DNA of 64,000 nt from Metabacillus mangrovi (GTDB lineage Bacteria; Bacillota; Bacilli; Bacillales; Bacillaceae): the NCBI RefSeq assembly GCF_009711125.1, contig NZ_WMIB01000001.1, positions 620,001 through 684,000 of the forward strand, written 5' to 3'. Positions 18,799 through 27,746 of the stretch are shown here, one piece after another. The notes beneath the pieces are model-generated. The model saw only the letters and a list, made by a program, of their open reading frames with translations. It was not told the origin of the DNA and made no database searches. Positions within the stretch are counted from its first letter, which is position 1, and every line of letters begins with the position of its first letter. Both the position numbers and the translations under genes were made by a program.

Positions 18799-20103
18799 CT
18801 ACTTCTCTCTCCGCTTAATGCGGCGCTGTTTCTTTTTCACTTTATCCATTTCCCACTTCATTTTTCTCTTATACCCAGGCTTGACCTTTTTCGGCTTGCG
18901 GATTCCTGCTTTGGCCCGCTCTTCTGCCTCACGATCTGTTTTCTGTCTGTTCTTTCTGCGGTGACGGTCCTCCGCTTCCTTCCATTCTGTTCCGGAAAGA
19001 TCTTTGTTGACAAAAGTGATCCCCATTTTTTCAAGCTTAGCAAGAGCATCCTCATCAGAAGCCTCATATACGGTTGCCGCAATGCCGGAGTAGCCTGCTC
19101 GTGCAGTTCGTCCAACCCGGTGGATATAGAAATCCAGATCCTGCGGAAGTTCATAGTTGATGATATGGCTTACACCCTCAATATCGATGCCGCGCGCAGC
19201 CAGATCTGTGGCCACGACGTACTGGAACTCAAGGTCATTAATCTGCTTCATCACTTTTTTCCGTTCACGCGGCGGCAAGCCTCCATGGATTCTTCCTACT
19301 TTTAATCCCTGTTCAGAGAGAGAATCGGCTACTTCATCTGCCATTTTTTTCGTGTTCGCAAAAACGATGGCCAGATACGGGTTATAGGAAAGAAGCATAT
19401 CATGGATCAGCTTCTTTTTATTGCGGTGTTTGACCGGTACGAGCACATGCTGAATCTTCTCCGCTGCAGCCTGCTTCGGAGCAACATGCGTGAATTTCGG
19501 ATTTGCCATATATTTCTTCAGGAACGGCTTCAGTTTTTCAGGGATCGTCGCGGAGAAGACGAGCATTTGAAGCTTCTCAGGCATCCCGCCGGCAATCCGG
19601 TCTACATCTTCAAGGAATCCCATGTCAAGAATCATATCCGCTTCATCTACAACGAATGATTTGGTCTGATGAACGAAAAGGGCATTTTCCTTAAGAAGGT
19701 CATGAATTCTTCCCGGTGTGCCAATAACGATTTGAGGCTGCTGCTTCAGCTTGTCGATCGAACGCTGCTTGTCCGTTCCCCCTGTAAAGCATCTCGCCTG
19801 TATTTCCTGATCATGATGACTGATCAGTTTAAGTGCTTCTTTATAAATCTGATTGGCAAGCTCTCTGGTAGGCGATGTGATCACTACCTGAACATTTTGC
19901 GAATCAGGATCGATGCTGTTGAGAAGCGGCAGCAGGTAAGCATGCGTTTTTCCTGTACCTGTCTGCGATTGTCCGATTACACTCTCACCTTTGAGAACGG
20001 ACGGGATAATTCTTTCCTGTATTTCAGTCGGGTTTTTAAACCCAAGCTCTTTCACAGCTTCTATAAGAAACGGTTTCAGCTCCAGTTTTTCAAATCTTTC
20101 CAT
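18799..20103 (-). CDS. cshB: DEAD-box RNA helicase CshB
   Basis: ATP-dependent RNA helicase of 434 residues. Motifs run in order: Q motif near residue 25 (PTEIQERI), I SQTGTGKT, Ia PTRELANQ, Ib TPGR, II DEAD, III SAT, then [10 protein letters not shown]. The C-terminal 70 residues are extremely basic ([27 protein letters not shown] in part), as in CshB. The family helps cold growth and ribosome assembly or mRNA turnover in Bacillus. AAGGGAG lies 11 bases before the ATG. It is followed closely by nfo and is divergent from yqfQ. Confidence 0.94.
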   Translation of the reverse strand: MERFEKLELKPFLIEAVKELGFKNPTEIQERIIPSVLKGESVIGQSQTGTGKTHAYLLPLLNSIDPDSQNVQVVITSPTRELANQIYKEALKLISHHDQEIQARCFTGGTDKQRSIDKLKQQPQIVIGTPGRIHDLLKENALFVHQTKSFVVDEADMILDMGFLEDVDRIAGGMPEKLQMLVFSATIPEKLKPFLKKYMANPKFTHVAPKQAAAEKIQHVLVPVKHRNKKKLIHDMLLSYNPYLAIVFANTKKMADEVADSLSEQGLKVGRIHGGLPPRERKKVMKQINDLEFQYVVATDLAARGIDIEGVSHIINYELPQDLDFYIHRVGRTARAGYSGIAATVYEASDEDALAKLEKMGITFVNKDLSGTEWKEAEDRHRRKNRQKTDREAEERAKAGIRKPKKVKPGYKRKMKWEMDKVKKKQRRIKRREK

Positions 20104-20170
20104 TTTATCTAAAACTCCCTTAATAATCTGCCTTCCTCTCCTGGACCAGGACAGGTTTAACCATTATCAC

Positions 20171-20200
20171 ATTATATACGAAAACACCTTAAAACACCAA
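20171..20200 (-). promoter_or_regulatory. Candidate SigmaA promoter of cshB
   Basis: On the minus strand TTGGTG (20195-20200), an 18-bp spacer and TATAAT (20171-20176), 68 bp before the cshB start. Confidence 0.5.
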
Positions 20201-20305
20201 CAGCCCTAAAAGGAGGCATCCTGCAGATGTCTGCCTAAATTGAAAACCTTTTTTCCGCTTTTGCATAACCTGTAAGAGGCAGATATGACAGAAAGGGGTA
20301 CAGAC

Positions 20306-20980
20306 ATGTTTCCACAAGGACCATTGCCGCCAGGCGGCATACAGGGCAGAGGCTTCTCTCAGGGACCGTTTTCCGGCGGCAGACAGCTTCCGGCAAGAGC
20401 TCCTTTTGCAGGCGGCCAGCCTTTTAACGGACAGGGAGCCGGCGGCAGAGGACTGTTTTCAGGCGGAAGTTTTCCAGGTCAGGGAGGCTTTAACGGCGCT
20501 CCCGGTTTCGGGGGTCAGTTTGCAGGCGCACAGGGAGCCGGCGGAGGGATTAAAGGACTGCTGGCGAGGTTTCTTCCCTCTTCAGGCGGTGCAGGGAACA
20601 TAGCCGGTGCAGCACAGCAGGGAATCCAGGGGCTGGCCACCCCTGCCAATATCACCGGAATGCTCGGCAACGTACAAAAGGTTTTGGGCGTAGCCCAGCA
20701 GGTAACCCCAGTGGTTCAGCAGTATGGACCTCTCGTAAGGAACCTTCCGGCCATGATTAAACTATTCAGCCAGATGAATTCAAGCGATGAGGACGGAGAA
20801 GAATCAGCGGACGAATCCGGAACGGCTGAACCTGCAGAGGAGACCGCTTCCGCTCCTCAGAACCGCCCTTCCCGCAGATCCTCCCCTGTTGAAGACAATG
20901 ACAGCGAGCAGGAAACGGAGACAGCCGGGACACGTCCGGCCTACAGCTCAGGAGCATCCAGACCGAGATTATACATTTAG
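20306..20980 (+). CDS. yqfQ: YqfQ/VrrA-like protein
   Basis: Protein of 224 residues, low in complexity. The N-terminal 95 residues are rich in Gly, Pro, Gln and Phe with loose repeats of GG-x-PF and GAGGRG types. A more regular helical core lies at about 95-165 ([27 protein letters not shown] and [14 protein letters not shown] in part), and the tail is acidic and Ser/Glu-rich. It fits the YqfQ (VrrA) family of Bacillus in position between cshB and ispH. No enzymatic function is known. The ATG at 20306 has AAAGGGG 7 bases upstream; an ATG seven codons earlier lacks a site. Confidence 0.8.
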   Translation: MFPQGPLPPGGIQGRGFSQGPFSGGRQLPARAPFAGGQPFNGQGAGGRGLFSGGSFPGQGGFNGAPGFGGQFAGAQGAGGGIKGLLARFLPSSGGAGNIAGAAQQGIQGLATPANITGMLGNVQKVLGVAQQVTPVVQQYGPLVRNLPAMIKLFSQMNSSDEDGEESADESGTAEPAEETASAPQNRPSRRSSPVEDNDSEQETETAGTRPAYSSGASRPRLYI

Positions 20981-21021
20981 CCGGCAATTGCAGAAAACAG
21001 CACCTGCTATAAATAAGAGTT

Positions 21022-21050
21022 TTGTATTCTTCCTCCTGTTTCGCTATAAT
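21022..21050 (+). promoter_or_regulatory. Candidate SigmaA promoter of ispH
   Basis: TTGTAT (21022-21027), a 17-bp spacer and TATAAT (21045-21050). The next element downstream is a terminator-like hairpin at 21069-21090, before the gene. Confidence 0.6.
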
Positions 21051-21068
21051 GATAGAAGGTTAGGAGAG

Positions 21069-21092
21069 AAAGGCCGGCTGCCGGCTTTTTTC
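21069..21092 (+). terminator. Hairpin with T-run between yqfQ and ispH
   Basis: AAAGGCCGG/CCGGCTTTTTT with a 3-nt loop. It can end yqfQ transcripts, but it also lies downstream of the ispH promoter, in the ispH leader. Confidence 0.65.
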
Positions 21093-21128
21093 ATTTTTAC
21101 GCCTGATCATCCTTTAGGAGGAAGATAC

Positions 21129-22076
21129 ATGGATGTTATTAAAATTGCTCCGCGCGGCTATTGCTATGGTGTAGTCGATGCAATGGTCATAGCAAAAAAC
21201 GCCGCCATGGATAAAACACTGCCAAGACCGATCTATATACTGGGAATGATCGTTCATAATAAACATGTAACCGATGCTTTTGAAGAAGAAGGAATCATCA
21301 CCCTGGACGGGACGAACCGTCTGGAAATCATGGAGAAAGTCAATGAAGGAACCGTTATTTTCACCGCCCACGGCGTCTCTCCTGAAGTAAGAAGGATCGC
21401 CGAGGAAAAAGGGCTTGTCAGCATAGATGCTACGTGTCCTGATGTAACAAGAACCCATGACTTGATCCGTGACATGAAGGCAAAAGACTACCAGGTAATC
21501 TACATCGGAAAAAAAGGGCATCCAGAACCAGAAGGTGCCGTCGGTGTAGCGCCTGATATCGTTCATCTAATTGAAACGGTTGAAGACGCTGACGCACTGG
21601 ACATCCAATCCGACAAAATCATAGTGACCAACCAGACGACAATGAGCCAGTGGGATGTCTATGACATTATGGAAAAAGTGAAAGAGAAGTTCCCGCATGT
21701 GGAATTTCATCAGGAAATCTGTCTCGCTACACAAGTCCGCCAGGAAGCGGTAGCCGAGCAGGCAAAAGATGCCGATCTTACGATTGTTGTCGGAGACCCT
21801 AAGAGCAACAATTCCAACAGACTGGCACAAGTATCCGAGCAGATTGCCGGAACACCGGCTTACCGGATTTCCAACCTTTCCGAGCTCAAGCTTGAGTGGC
21901 TCAAGGGAGTCAAACGGGTGGCTATTACTGCAGGCGCTTCTACCCCTACTCCGATTACGAAGGAAGTCATTCAATTCCTGGAAAAATACGAGGATGACGA
22001 AAGCAAAGTATGGGAAGTCATCCATGCGGTCCCTTTAAACAAGATTCTTCCGAAGGTCCGCACTGCGAAAAAATAA
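21129..22076 (+). CDS. ispH: HMBPP reductase IspH
   Basis: Last enzyme of the MEP pathway: it reduces HMBPP to IPP and DMAPP with an iron-sulfur cluster. Length 315 from the ATG at 21129, which has GGAGGA 6 bases upstream. The same frame is open much further upstream, but that part runs antiparallel in content to yqfQ and is not a fusion. Features are Cys12 in [33 protein letters not shown] with the second cluster Cys, [14 protein letters not shown] and GASTPTPI. The Gln/Thr catalytic surroundings and all three Cys (third in ICLATQVRQ) are present. A terminator follows at 22085. Confidence 0.96.
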   Translation: MDVIKIAPRGYCYGVVDAMVIAKNAAMDKTLPRPIYILGMIVHNKHVTDAFEEEGIITLDGTNRLEIMEKVNEGTVIFTAHGVSPEVRRIAEEKGLVSIDATCPDVTRTHDLIRDMKAKDYQVIYIGKKGHPEPEGAVGVAPDIVHLIETVEDADALDIQSDKIIVTNQTTMSQWDVYDIMEKVKEKFPHVEFHQEICLATQVRQEAVAEQAKDADLTIVVGDPKSNNSNRLAQVSEQIAGTPAYRISNLSELKLEWLKGVKRVAITAGASTPTPITKEVIQFLEKYEDDESKVWEVIHAVPLNKILPKVRTAKK

Positions 22077-22084
22077 AAGGCTGC

Positions 22085-22124
22085 AAAAAAACCGGGATGC
22101 TTGTATAAAAGCACTCCGGTTTTT
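22085..22124. terminator. Terminator between ispH and yqfO
   Basis: AAAAACCGG-TGCTT paired with AAGCA-CCGGTTTTT, with T-runs on both strands between two convergent genes. Confidence 0.75.
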
Positions 22125-22133
22125 CTTTTACCC

Positions 22134-23255
22134 CTACATAAACGTAAATGGATCTGTATCGATCACGGAAGGCACAATGCTCACTTCAAACTTCTTTTCC
22201 TCGCAAAGGGAGAGCAGCAGATCTGTAACCCCCTGCTTCATGACTTTTTCAATGTTATGGCCGGGGTCAATCATGTGAAGTCCCGCCATCATGGCATCAT
22301 GTGCGGTATGGTAATAGATATCGCCGGTTACAAAGACATCCGCACCGCTGAATTTGGCATCCATCCAATACTTGTTTCCATCTCCGCCAAGCACGGCGCA
22401 TGTCTTTACTTTGGCATGAAGATCCCCTACCACCCTTACAGAATCAACATCAAATGCTTTTTTCACTACATCGCTGAATTCTCCGAGAGTCATTTCCCTC
22501 TCGAGGCTGCCAATCCTTCCAAGGCCCATTTCAAGCCCCTTCTGGTCAAGCTCATATACATCATACGCTGCCTCTTCATAAGGATGGGCTTTCAGCATTG
22601 CAGTGAGGACCTTCTTCTCAATCGAAGCGGGGAACACCGTTTCCAGCTTTACCTCTTCAGCCCTTTCCAGCCTGCCTGGATCTCCGATAAACGGGGATGA
22701 TCCTTCCAGCGGGAGAAACGTACCCCTTCCCTCGGAAGAGAAAGAGCAGTGGCTGTACTTTCCGATCTTGCCGGCCCCTGCACCACCAACCGCTTCCCTC
22801 ACTGCTTCTGCGTGCTCTGCCGGCACATATACGGCGAGCTTCTTCAGTTTTTCTTCATAGGTTGGAGAAAGCACTTTTGTGTTCTGAAGGTTTAAAGCCC
22901 TTGCCAGCAAATCATTGACTCCGCCTTCTGCAACATCAAGGTTTGTATGGGCTGCATATATGGCTATATCGTTCTTGATGCATTTTTCAAGGAGTCTTCC
23001 TGCCGGCTGGTCTGTTCTGAGCGCTTTTAAAGGCCTGAAGATTGGCGGATGGTGGGCGATGATCAGATCGGCGTTCATAGCAATGGCTTCTTCCACTACT
23101 GCATCTGTTACATCCAGGGCAGTCATCACAACCTCAACCTGTTTATTCAAGGTGCCGATCTGCAGTCCGACTTTATCCCCTTCCACTGCGTATTTTCTTG
23201 GCGAAAAGCTTTCAAAAAGTTCGATTACCTCAAACCCATTCGGTATTTTGCTCAT
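22134..23255 (-). CDS. yqfO: NIF3-family dinuclear metal protein YqfO
   Basis: NIF3/GTP cyclohydrolase I type 2 family protein of 373 residues. Metal-binding motifs are IIAHHPPIF (about 64-72), AAHTNLDVAEGG and, near the C-terminus, TGDIYYHTAHDAM. An inserted domain at about 130-235 (KLAVYVPAEHAEAVREAV to MLKAHPYEEAAYD in part) resembles the CutA-like insert of Bacillus members. The biochemical role is debated. Its start overlaps the trmK stop by 4 bp, so the two are translationally coupled, as in B. subtilis yqfN-yqfO. Confidence 0.9.
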   Translation of the reverse strand: MSKIPNGFEVIELFESFSPRKYAVEGDKVGLQIGTLNKQVEVVMTALDVTDAVVEEAIAMNADLIIAHHPPIFRPLKALRTDQPAGRLLEKCIKNDIAIYAAHTNLDVAEGGVNDLLARALNLQNTKVLSPTYEEKLKKLAVYVPAEHAEAVREAVGGAGAGKIGKYSHCSFSSEGRGTFLPLEGSSPFIGDPGRLERAEEVKLETVFPASIEKKVLTAMLKAHPYEEAAYDVYELDQKGLEMGLGRIGSLEREMTLGEFSDVVKKAFDVDSVRVVGDLHAKVKTCAVLGGDGNKYWMDAKFSGADVFVTGDIYYHTAHDAMMAGLHMIDPGHNIEKVMKQGVTDLLLSLCEEKKFEVSIVPSVIDTDPFTFM

Positions 23256-23962
23256 GAAAGTACCTCCTCAGCCCTTTTGATCTGTGCAAGCATGTCCGCT
23301 TTTCTGGCAGCTGTTTCTTCTGTCTGGATTCCGCGGCTGATTTGTGCGGCTATCCGCTCCCAATGTTCTTTTTCGTGTTCCCACTTTTGTATAAAAACGT
23401 CATTCTTTTCTTTCATCAGGAAAGGGCCGAACAAGATGCCGGCATCCTTGTCAGCTCCATCATAGGGTTTCAGGGGCTCCCCTTTTTCTGCTGTCAGAAT
23501 TTCGTATATTTTCCGGTCTTCTTCGAGGATCTCTTCAGCTTTCAATTCCCAGCCGTTATTGATCAGCCAGATTCTAATCAGATCCGCATTGACATTCGGC
23601 TGCAGGATGAGCCTCCGGGCAGCACCGAGCTTATCTTTGCCGTTCTCGAGGATCTTGGCGATGAGGCCTCCCCCCATGCCCGCTATCGTAATACAGGTAG
23701 CCTCGTCAGTCTCCAGGACAGCCAGGCCGTCCCCTTTACGGACAGCAATCCGGTCATCAAGACCCGATCTTTTCACCTGAGACAATGCAGACCGGTATGG
23801 CCCTTCCACAACCTCCCCGGCAATTGCGTTCTTTGCCTTGCCTTTAATGACAGCATAGCAAGGCAGATAGGCATGGTCTGATCCTATATCAGCCAGGATG
23901 GATCCTTCCGGTATGTATTCGGCAACCTTGCTCAATCGTTTAGATAATTTCAATTCATTCAT
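23252..23962 (-). CDS. trmK: tRNA (adenine22-N1)-methyltransferase TrmK
   Basis: SAM-dependent enzyme of 236 residues that makes m1A22 in bacterial tRNA (YqfN of B. subtilis). It has a Rossmann fold with motif I ADIGSDHAYLP at about 25-35, then GEVVEGPY, and the family motif IAGMGGGLIAKIL near 93-105; NPNV-like LILQPNVNADLIR follows. The C-terminal third is helical. GGAGTGACGTC precedes the ATG. It overlaps yqfO by 4 bp. Confidence 0.92.
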   Translation of the reverse strand: MNELKLSKRLSKVAEYIPEGSILADIGSDHAYLPCYAVIKGKAKNAIAGEVVEGPYRSALSQVKRSGLDDRIAVRKGDGLAVLETDEATCITIAGMGGGLIAKILENGKDKLGAARRLILQPNVNADLIRIWLINNGWELKAEEILEEDRKIYEILTAEKGEPLKPYDGADKDAGILFGPFLMKEKNDVFIQKWEHEKEHWERIAAQISRGIQTEETAARKADMLAQIKRAEEVLS

Positions 23963-24130
23963 GACGTCACTCCAACTTTTCTGTAGTTCTTCCCCTATTT
24001 TAGTTGAACCGTATAGTCATGTCCAATTGTGAATCAAGATTTAAATTCTGTTCTTTTAACCTGGTATTCCAGCACCCGTATGGAATCTCCTGTTATCCAA
24101 CCCGCTTGCTCAATAGCGGGACTTGAGGAA

Positions 24131-24171
24131 AAAGAAAACCCCCGGATGCGAGGAGCATGCATTCCGGGGGA
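24131..24171 (-). terminator. Terminator after cccA
   Basis: CCCCCGGATGC paired with GCAT-CCGGGGG around a short loop, followed on the minus strand by TTTTCTTTTTCC. Confidence 0.85.
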
Positions 24172-24189
24172 TTTATTCAGCAGGTCCTG

Positions 24190-24549
24190 TTACTTCAGCT
24201 CAGAGACCCATTTCGCCATTTCTTCGAGCTTTTTTTCGTCCGGTACAAGATTAGCAGGCATTCCGCCGCCGCCGTTCTTGATTTTTTCTTTGATTTCGTC
24301 CACGCTCAAGGATGTGCCTGCGAGCTTCGGTCCTGCACCGCCTTCATAATTTTCCCCGTGGCAGGAAATGCATTTCCCTTTATAGATCTCTTCAGGGGAA
24401 AGTGCCGAGATGTCTTCTGTTTTTGGTTCTTCTTTTCCGCCGCCGGCTAATTCTTTGCCGTCCCCAATCCCTTTTATCGAAAAAAAGAACATGAGTCCAA
24501 TACCGAAAACAGCGATCAGTGCAAAAGGTATAAGCGGATTCCGTTTCAT
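24190..24549 (-). CDS. cccA: Cytochrome c-550 CccA
   Basis: Membrane-anchored small cytochrome c of 119 residues that carries electrons on the outer face of the membrane. One N-terminal anchor (about 6-24), a Gly/Lys/Glu-rich linker, then a class I c-type domain with CISCH (Cys60, Cys63, His64) and the distal Met97 in GGMPAN. It is in the B. subtilis position near sigA. GGGAGGAG precedes the ATG. A terminator follows, so it is likely a single-gene unit. Confidence 0.94.
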   Translation of the reverse strand: MKRNPLIPFALIAVFGIGLMFFFSIKGIGDGKELAGGGKEEPKTEDISALSPEEIYKGKCISCHGENYEGGAGPKLAGTSLSVDEIKEKIKNGGGGMPANLVPDEKKLEEMAKWVSELK

Positions 24550-24674
24550 GTTTTCTCCTCCCAGACTTCTTCTCTGTATGTAGCATATACACGTAAACTG
24601 CTTTCATTTTACTTTAAAATGCCGGGAAGGAAAAGCTAATTTACCCATTTTCGTGATAAATTGGAAAACGGCGG

Positions 24675-25814
24675 TCAGCAGCCGATTTGCCTGGCGATGA
24701 CCATCCGCTGCACTTCGCTCGTTCCTTCTCCGATTTCCAGCAGCTTTGCATCCCGTAAAAACCGTTCTACGTGATAATCTTTCATATACCCGTAGCCTCC
24801 GTGAATCTGTATCGCCTGATTCGTCACCTCTGAACTGATTTCAGAAGCATACAGCTTGCACATAGATGCTTCTTTCGTAAAAGGTTTGCCCTGATCCTTC
24901 AGCCAGGCAGCTTTGTATACCATGTTTCGGGCAAGTTCTATTTTCATTGCCATGTCTGCGAGCTTAAATTGAATGGCCTGAAAGGAAGAAAGGCTTTTGC
25001 TAAACTGCCTTCTTTCTCTCGCATAGTTCAATGCTTTTTCGTAAGCGGCCTGTGCCACACCGACCGCCATCGCTCCGATGCCGATCCTTCCCCCGTCTAG
25101 GGTGATCAGGAACTGTTTAAAGCCTCTGCCCTTTTCACCGAGAAGGTTTTCAGCGGGCACCTCCACATTCTCCAATATCAGTTCGGTTGTATTCGAAGCG
25201 TTCAGCCCCATCTTTTCATAATTATCTACAATCGTGAAACCTTTTGCATCTGTCGGAACGATAATCGCACTGATTTCCTTTTGTCCGGCTTCCCGTCCGG
25301 TAATCGCCGTCAAAGCAAGAAATTTTGCGTAGGAGGCATTCGTGATAAAGCATTTACTTCCGTTGATTAGGAAGGTCCCGTCTTTTTCAACAGCCTCCGT
25401 AGCTGTCCCTCCTGCATCCGAGCCGGCATTCGGCTCTGTCAGGCCAAAGGCGCCAAGCGATTCTCCGGTACATATTTTAGTGAGATACATTTGCTTCTGC
25501 TCTTCTGTCCCGAATAAGTGCAGCGGAGCCCCGCCGAGCGAAATATGCGCTGAATACGTAATCCCGGTAGAAGCACATGCCCTGCTCAGCTCTTCCGTTA
25601 CAATCGCGAAGCTTACTGTATCTGCTCCTGCTCCCCCGTATTCTTCCGGAAACGGCAGCCCGAGCATCCCCATATCTCCAAGCTGTTTGAAAATTTCTTC
25701 CGGAAACTCTTTCGTTTTATCCCTTTTTTCTGCTCCCGGTGCTACCTCAGCTTCCGAGAACTCCCTGATCGTCTTAAGGATCATCCTTTGTTCTGCCGTT
25801 AAGTCAAAATTCAA
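24675..25814 (-). CDS. Acyl-CoA dehydrogenase
   Basis: FAD-dependent acyl-CoA dehydrogenase of 379 residues, closest in pattern to the short-chain (butyryl-CoA) type used in beta-oxidation or branched-chain amino acid degradation (AcdA/MmgC group). Signatures are GAFGLTEPNAGSDAGG (family signature 1) and QIHGGYGYMKDYHVERFLRD (signature 2). The catalytic base is in LEIGEGTSEVQR near residue 364. The substrate length cannot be fixed from sequence. The start is TTG at 25814 with AGGGGGG 6 bases upstream. B. subtilis does not have this gene beside cccA and sigA, so it is an insertion into the conserved order. Confidence 0.93.
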   Translation of the reverse strand: MNFDLTAEQRMILKTIREFSEAEVAPGAEKRDKTKEFPEEIFKQLGDMGMLGLPFPEEYGGAGADTVSFAIVTEELSRACASTGITYSAHISLGGAPLHLFGTEEQKQMYLTKICTGESLGAFGLTEPNAGSDAGGTATEAVEKDGTFLINGSKCFITNASYAKFLALTAITGREAGQKEISAIIVPTDAKGFTIVDNYEKMGLNASNTTELILENVEVPAENLLGEKGRGFKQFLITLDGGRIGIGAMAVGVAQAAYEKALNYARERRQFSKSLSSFQAIQFKLADMAMKIELARNMVYKAAWLKDQGKPFTKEASMCKLYASEISSEVTNQAIQIHGGYGYMKDYHVERFLRDAKLLEIGEGTSEVQRMVIARQIGC

Positions 25815-25905
25815 TCCAATCCCCCCTGAATTTGAACACGCTTACATTCATATTATAAAAGGAAAAAACTGTTTTCACAACATTTTAAAAATGCAGAACC
25901 TTTTA

Positions 25906-26415
25906 TTAAAATAAGAAAGAGGCTGCTGCAAGAATGAGACCTGCCACCCCGGCAGCGAGCATAGAGCGTATCTTAAAACGAAGGGAGAAGGCGATCCACA
26001 CTGCGCTGTGAATCGCGATAGCGGCAGGATAAGCTGCAGTCCCGGGCACCTTACATGCATCGATTCCGGTTAATGTCAGGAGAAGAAGGATCAAAAACAA
26101 ACTGCCTGCAGGAAGCTGAAACATCCCGTTTTTTCTTGATTTTATGATCACTGGAGCAAGAAAGAGAGCCGCGGCACCCAGCAGAGCCATTTGCAATAGC
26201 GGTTTCATTTCAGTAAAATATATGTAGAGGGAAGAAATCAGGATTGCAAGCACGAGCCACATGGTGAGCGGGATGTTCTTTTTTCCGGCAGGGCGGTCCG
26301 TATCCCCTCCGGTATAGAGAGCGAGCAAAAAGTTGCAATACGTTTCCGGAAGCAGCTTATTCTCCTTCCAGTGGGTAATCTCATCAATAATGATTTTCTT
26401 TTTTTCAGTTCTCAT
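25906..26415 (-). CDS. Unrecognised membrane protein next to sigA
   Basis: I do not recognise this gene. It codes for about 169 residues. The first 45 are soluble and helical, with HWKENKLLPETYCNFLLALY as the most distinctive stretch. The rest consists of six hydrophobic segments in pairs, with basic turns (KSRKNG, RFKIRS). No catalytic motif is visible. The start is uncertain: the ATG at 26415 has a weak AGGT upstream, and an ATG six codons earlier (26433) has no site at all. Base composition resembles its neighbours, so I see no sign of recent transfer. It stands alone between the acyl-CoA dehydrogenase and sigA on the same strand. Confidence 0.65.
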   Translation of the reverse strand: MRTEKKKIIIDEITHWKENKLLPETYCNFLLALYTGGDTDRPAGKKNIPLTMWLVLAILISSLYIYFTEMKPLLQMALLGAAALFLAPVIIKSRKNGMFQLPAGSLFLILLLLTLTGIDACKVPGTAAYPAAIAIHSAVWIAFSLRFKIRSMLAAGVAGLILAAASFLF

Positions 26416-26510
26416 CTGCTGTCTACCTGCCATTCTGTCTGTGTGTTACCTTTATTGTAATAAGACGGGGACTGCCGGTAAACATAAATAAAAAAGTAAG
26501 CGCTTTATTC

Positions 26511-26547
26511 TTTGTCAAAAAAAAGAAAGACGGGGTAGCCGTCTTTC
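26511..26547 (-). terminator. Terminator after sigA
   Basis: GAAAGACGG/CCGTCTTTC stem (26525-26533 with 26539-26547) followed on the minus strand by eight T. Confidence 0.9.
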
Positions 26548-26551
26548 GGGT

Positions 26552-27664
26552 CTATTCCAGAAAATCCTTGAGCCTTTTGCTTCTGCTCGGATGACGAAGT
26601 TTCCTTAAAGCTTTCGCTTCAATCTGACGGATCCGTTCCCGTGTAACACCAAACACTTTTCCTACTTCTTCAAGTGTCCGTGTCCGTCCGTCATCAAGGC
26701 CGAATCGCAGGCGCAGAACATTTTCTTCTCGGTCAGTAAGAGTGTCCAGCACGTCTTCCAGCTGTTCCTTAAGCAGCTCATACGCAGCATGCTCGGAAGG
26801 AGAAGTAGCGTCCTGATCTTCAATGAAATCTCCAAGATGGGAGTCATCTTCTTCTCCGATTGGAGTTTCCAGTGAAACAGGCTCCTGGGCAATCTTGAGA
26901 ATCTCCCGTACCTTTTCAGGAGTCAGGTCCATATCCTCAGCGATTTCTTCCGGAGAAGGTTCGCGGCCAAGATCCTGAAGAAGCTGTCTTTGAACACGGA
27001 TGAGCTTGTTGATCGTTTCCACCATATGAACCGGAATCCGGATGGTTCTGGCCTGATCCGCAATTGCACGGGTAATGGCCTGACGGATCCACCATGTGGC
27101 GTACGTACTGAATTTATATCCTTTGCGGTAGTCAAATTTCTCGACGGCCTTCATTAAGCCCATGTTTCCTTCCTGGATCAAGTCCAGGAACAGCATGCCG
27201 CGCCCTACATAGCGCTTGGCGATGCTGACAACAAGGCGGAGGTTCGCTTCAGCAAGCCGGCGTTTCGCTTCTTCATCGCCTTCTTCAATCCGTTTGGCCA
27301 GCTCGATTTCTTCATTAGCGGAAAGCAAGTCCACGCGGCCGATTTCTTTCAGATACATACGAACCGGATCATTGATCTTAACCCCTGGAGGGACGCTCAA
27401 GTCATTAAGGTCGAATTCCTCTTCCTTTGCCAGTTCCTGTATATTAGGGTCTTCCGCTTCACCGTTTTCACCTTGAAGCTCGACGCCCTGTTCACCAAGA
27501 AATTCATAATACTCATCCATCTGGTCTGATTCCATTTCAAAGCTTGACATCCGTTCGGCTATTTCCTCGTATGTCAAAGAACCGCGCTTTTTCCCAATCT
27601 CCGTAAGCTGATCCTTAACTTGGTCCAGCGTCAGTTCTGTGTCATGGGTTTGTTTGTCAGCCAT
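26552..27664 (-). CDS. sigA: Housekeeping RNA polymerase sigma factor SigA
   Basis: Primary sigma factor (RpoD/SigA), 370 residues, one less than in B. subtilis. Region 1.1 is short; region 1.2 has [13 protein letters not shown]; region 2 includes [12 protein letters not shown], the core-binding [14 protein letters not shown] and the -10 recognition part [14 protein letters not shown]; region 3 has [13 protein letters not shown]; region 4.2 has [11 protein letters not shown] for -35 recognition. The ATG at 27664 follows GGAGGGG; the frame reaches six codons further without a site. It is the last gene of the yqxD-dnaG-sigA macromolecular synthesis operon and is followed by a strong terminator. 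Confidence 0.98.
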   Translation of the reverse strand: MADKQTHDTELTLDQVKDQLTEIGKKRGSLTYEEIAERMSSFEMESDQMDEYYEFLGEQGVELQGENGEAEDPNIQELAKEEEFDLNDLSVPPGVKINDPVRMYLKEIGRVDLLSANEEIELAKRIEEGDEEAKRRLAEANLRLVVSIAKRYVGRGMLFLDLIQEGNMGLMKAVEKFDYRKGYKFSTYATWWIRQAITRAIADQARTIRIPVHMVETINKLIRVQRQLLQDLGREPSPEEIAEDMDLTPEKVREILKIAQEPVSLETPIGEEDDSHLGDFIEDQDATSPSEHAAYELLKEQLEDVLDTLTDREENVLRLRFGLDDGRTRTLEEVGKVFGVTRERIRQIEAKALRKLRHPSRSKRLKDFLE

Positions 27665-27746
27665 AGGATCCCCTCCTTCCAAACTCTGGCGGCTATAGTC
27701 CGCCTTAACATTCTATAGATGAACTCCATTAGTAATGGATGGTCAT

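Noticed and set aside
20787-22076. A 429-residue open frame that would fuse an N-terminal extension to IspH
   Set aside because: Its first 114 codons overlap yqfQ in another frame and resemble no protein. The IspH ATG at 21129 has a strong ribosome-binding site and gives the normal length.
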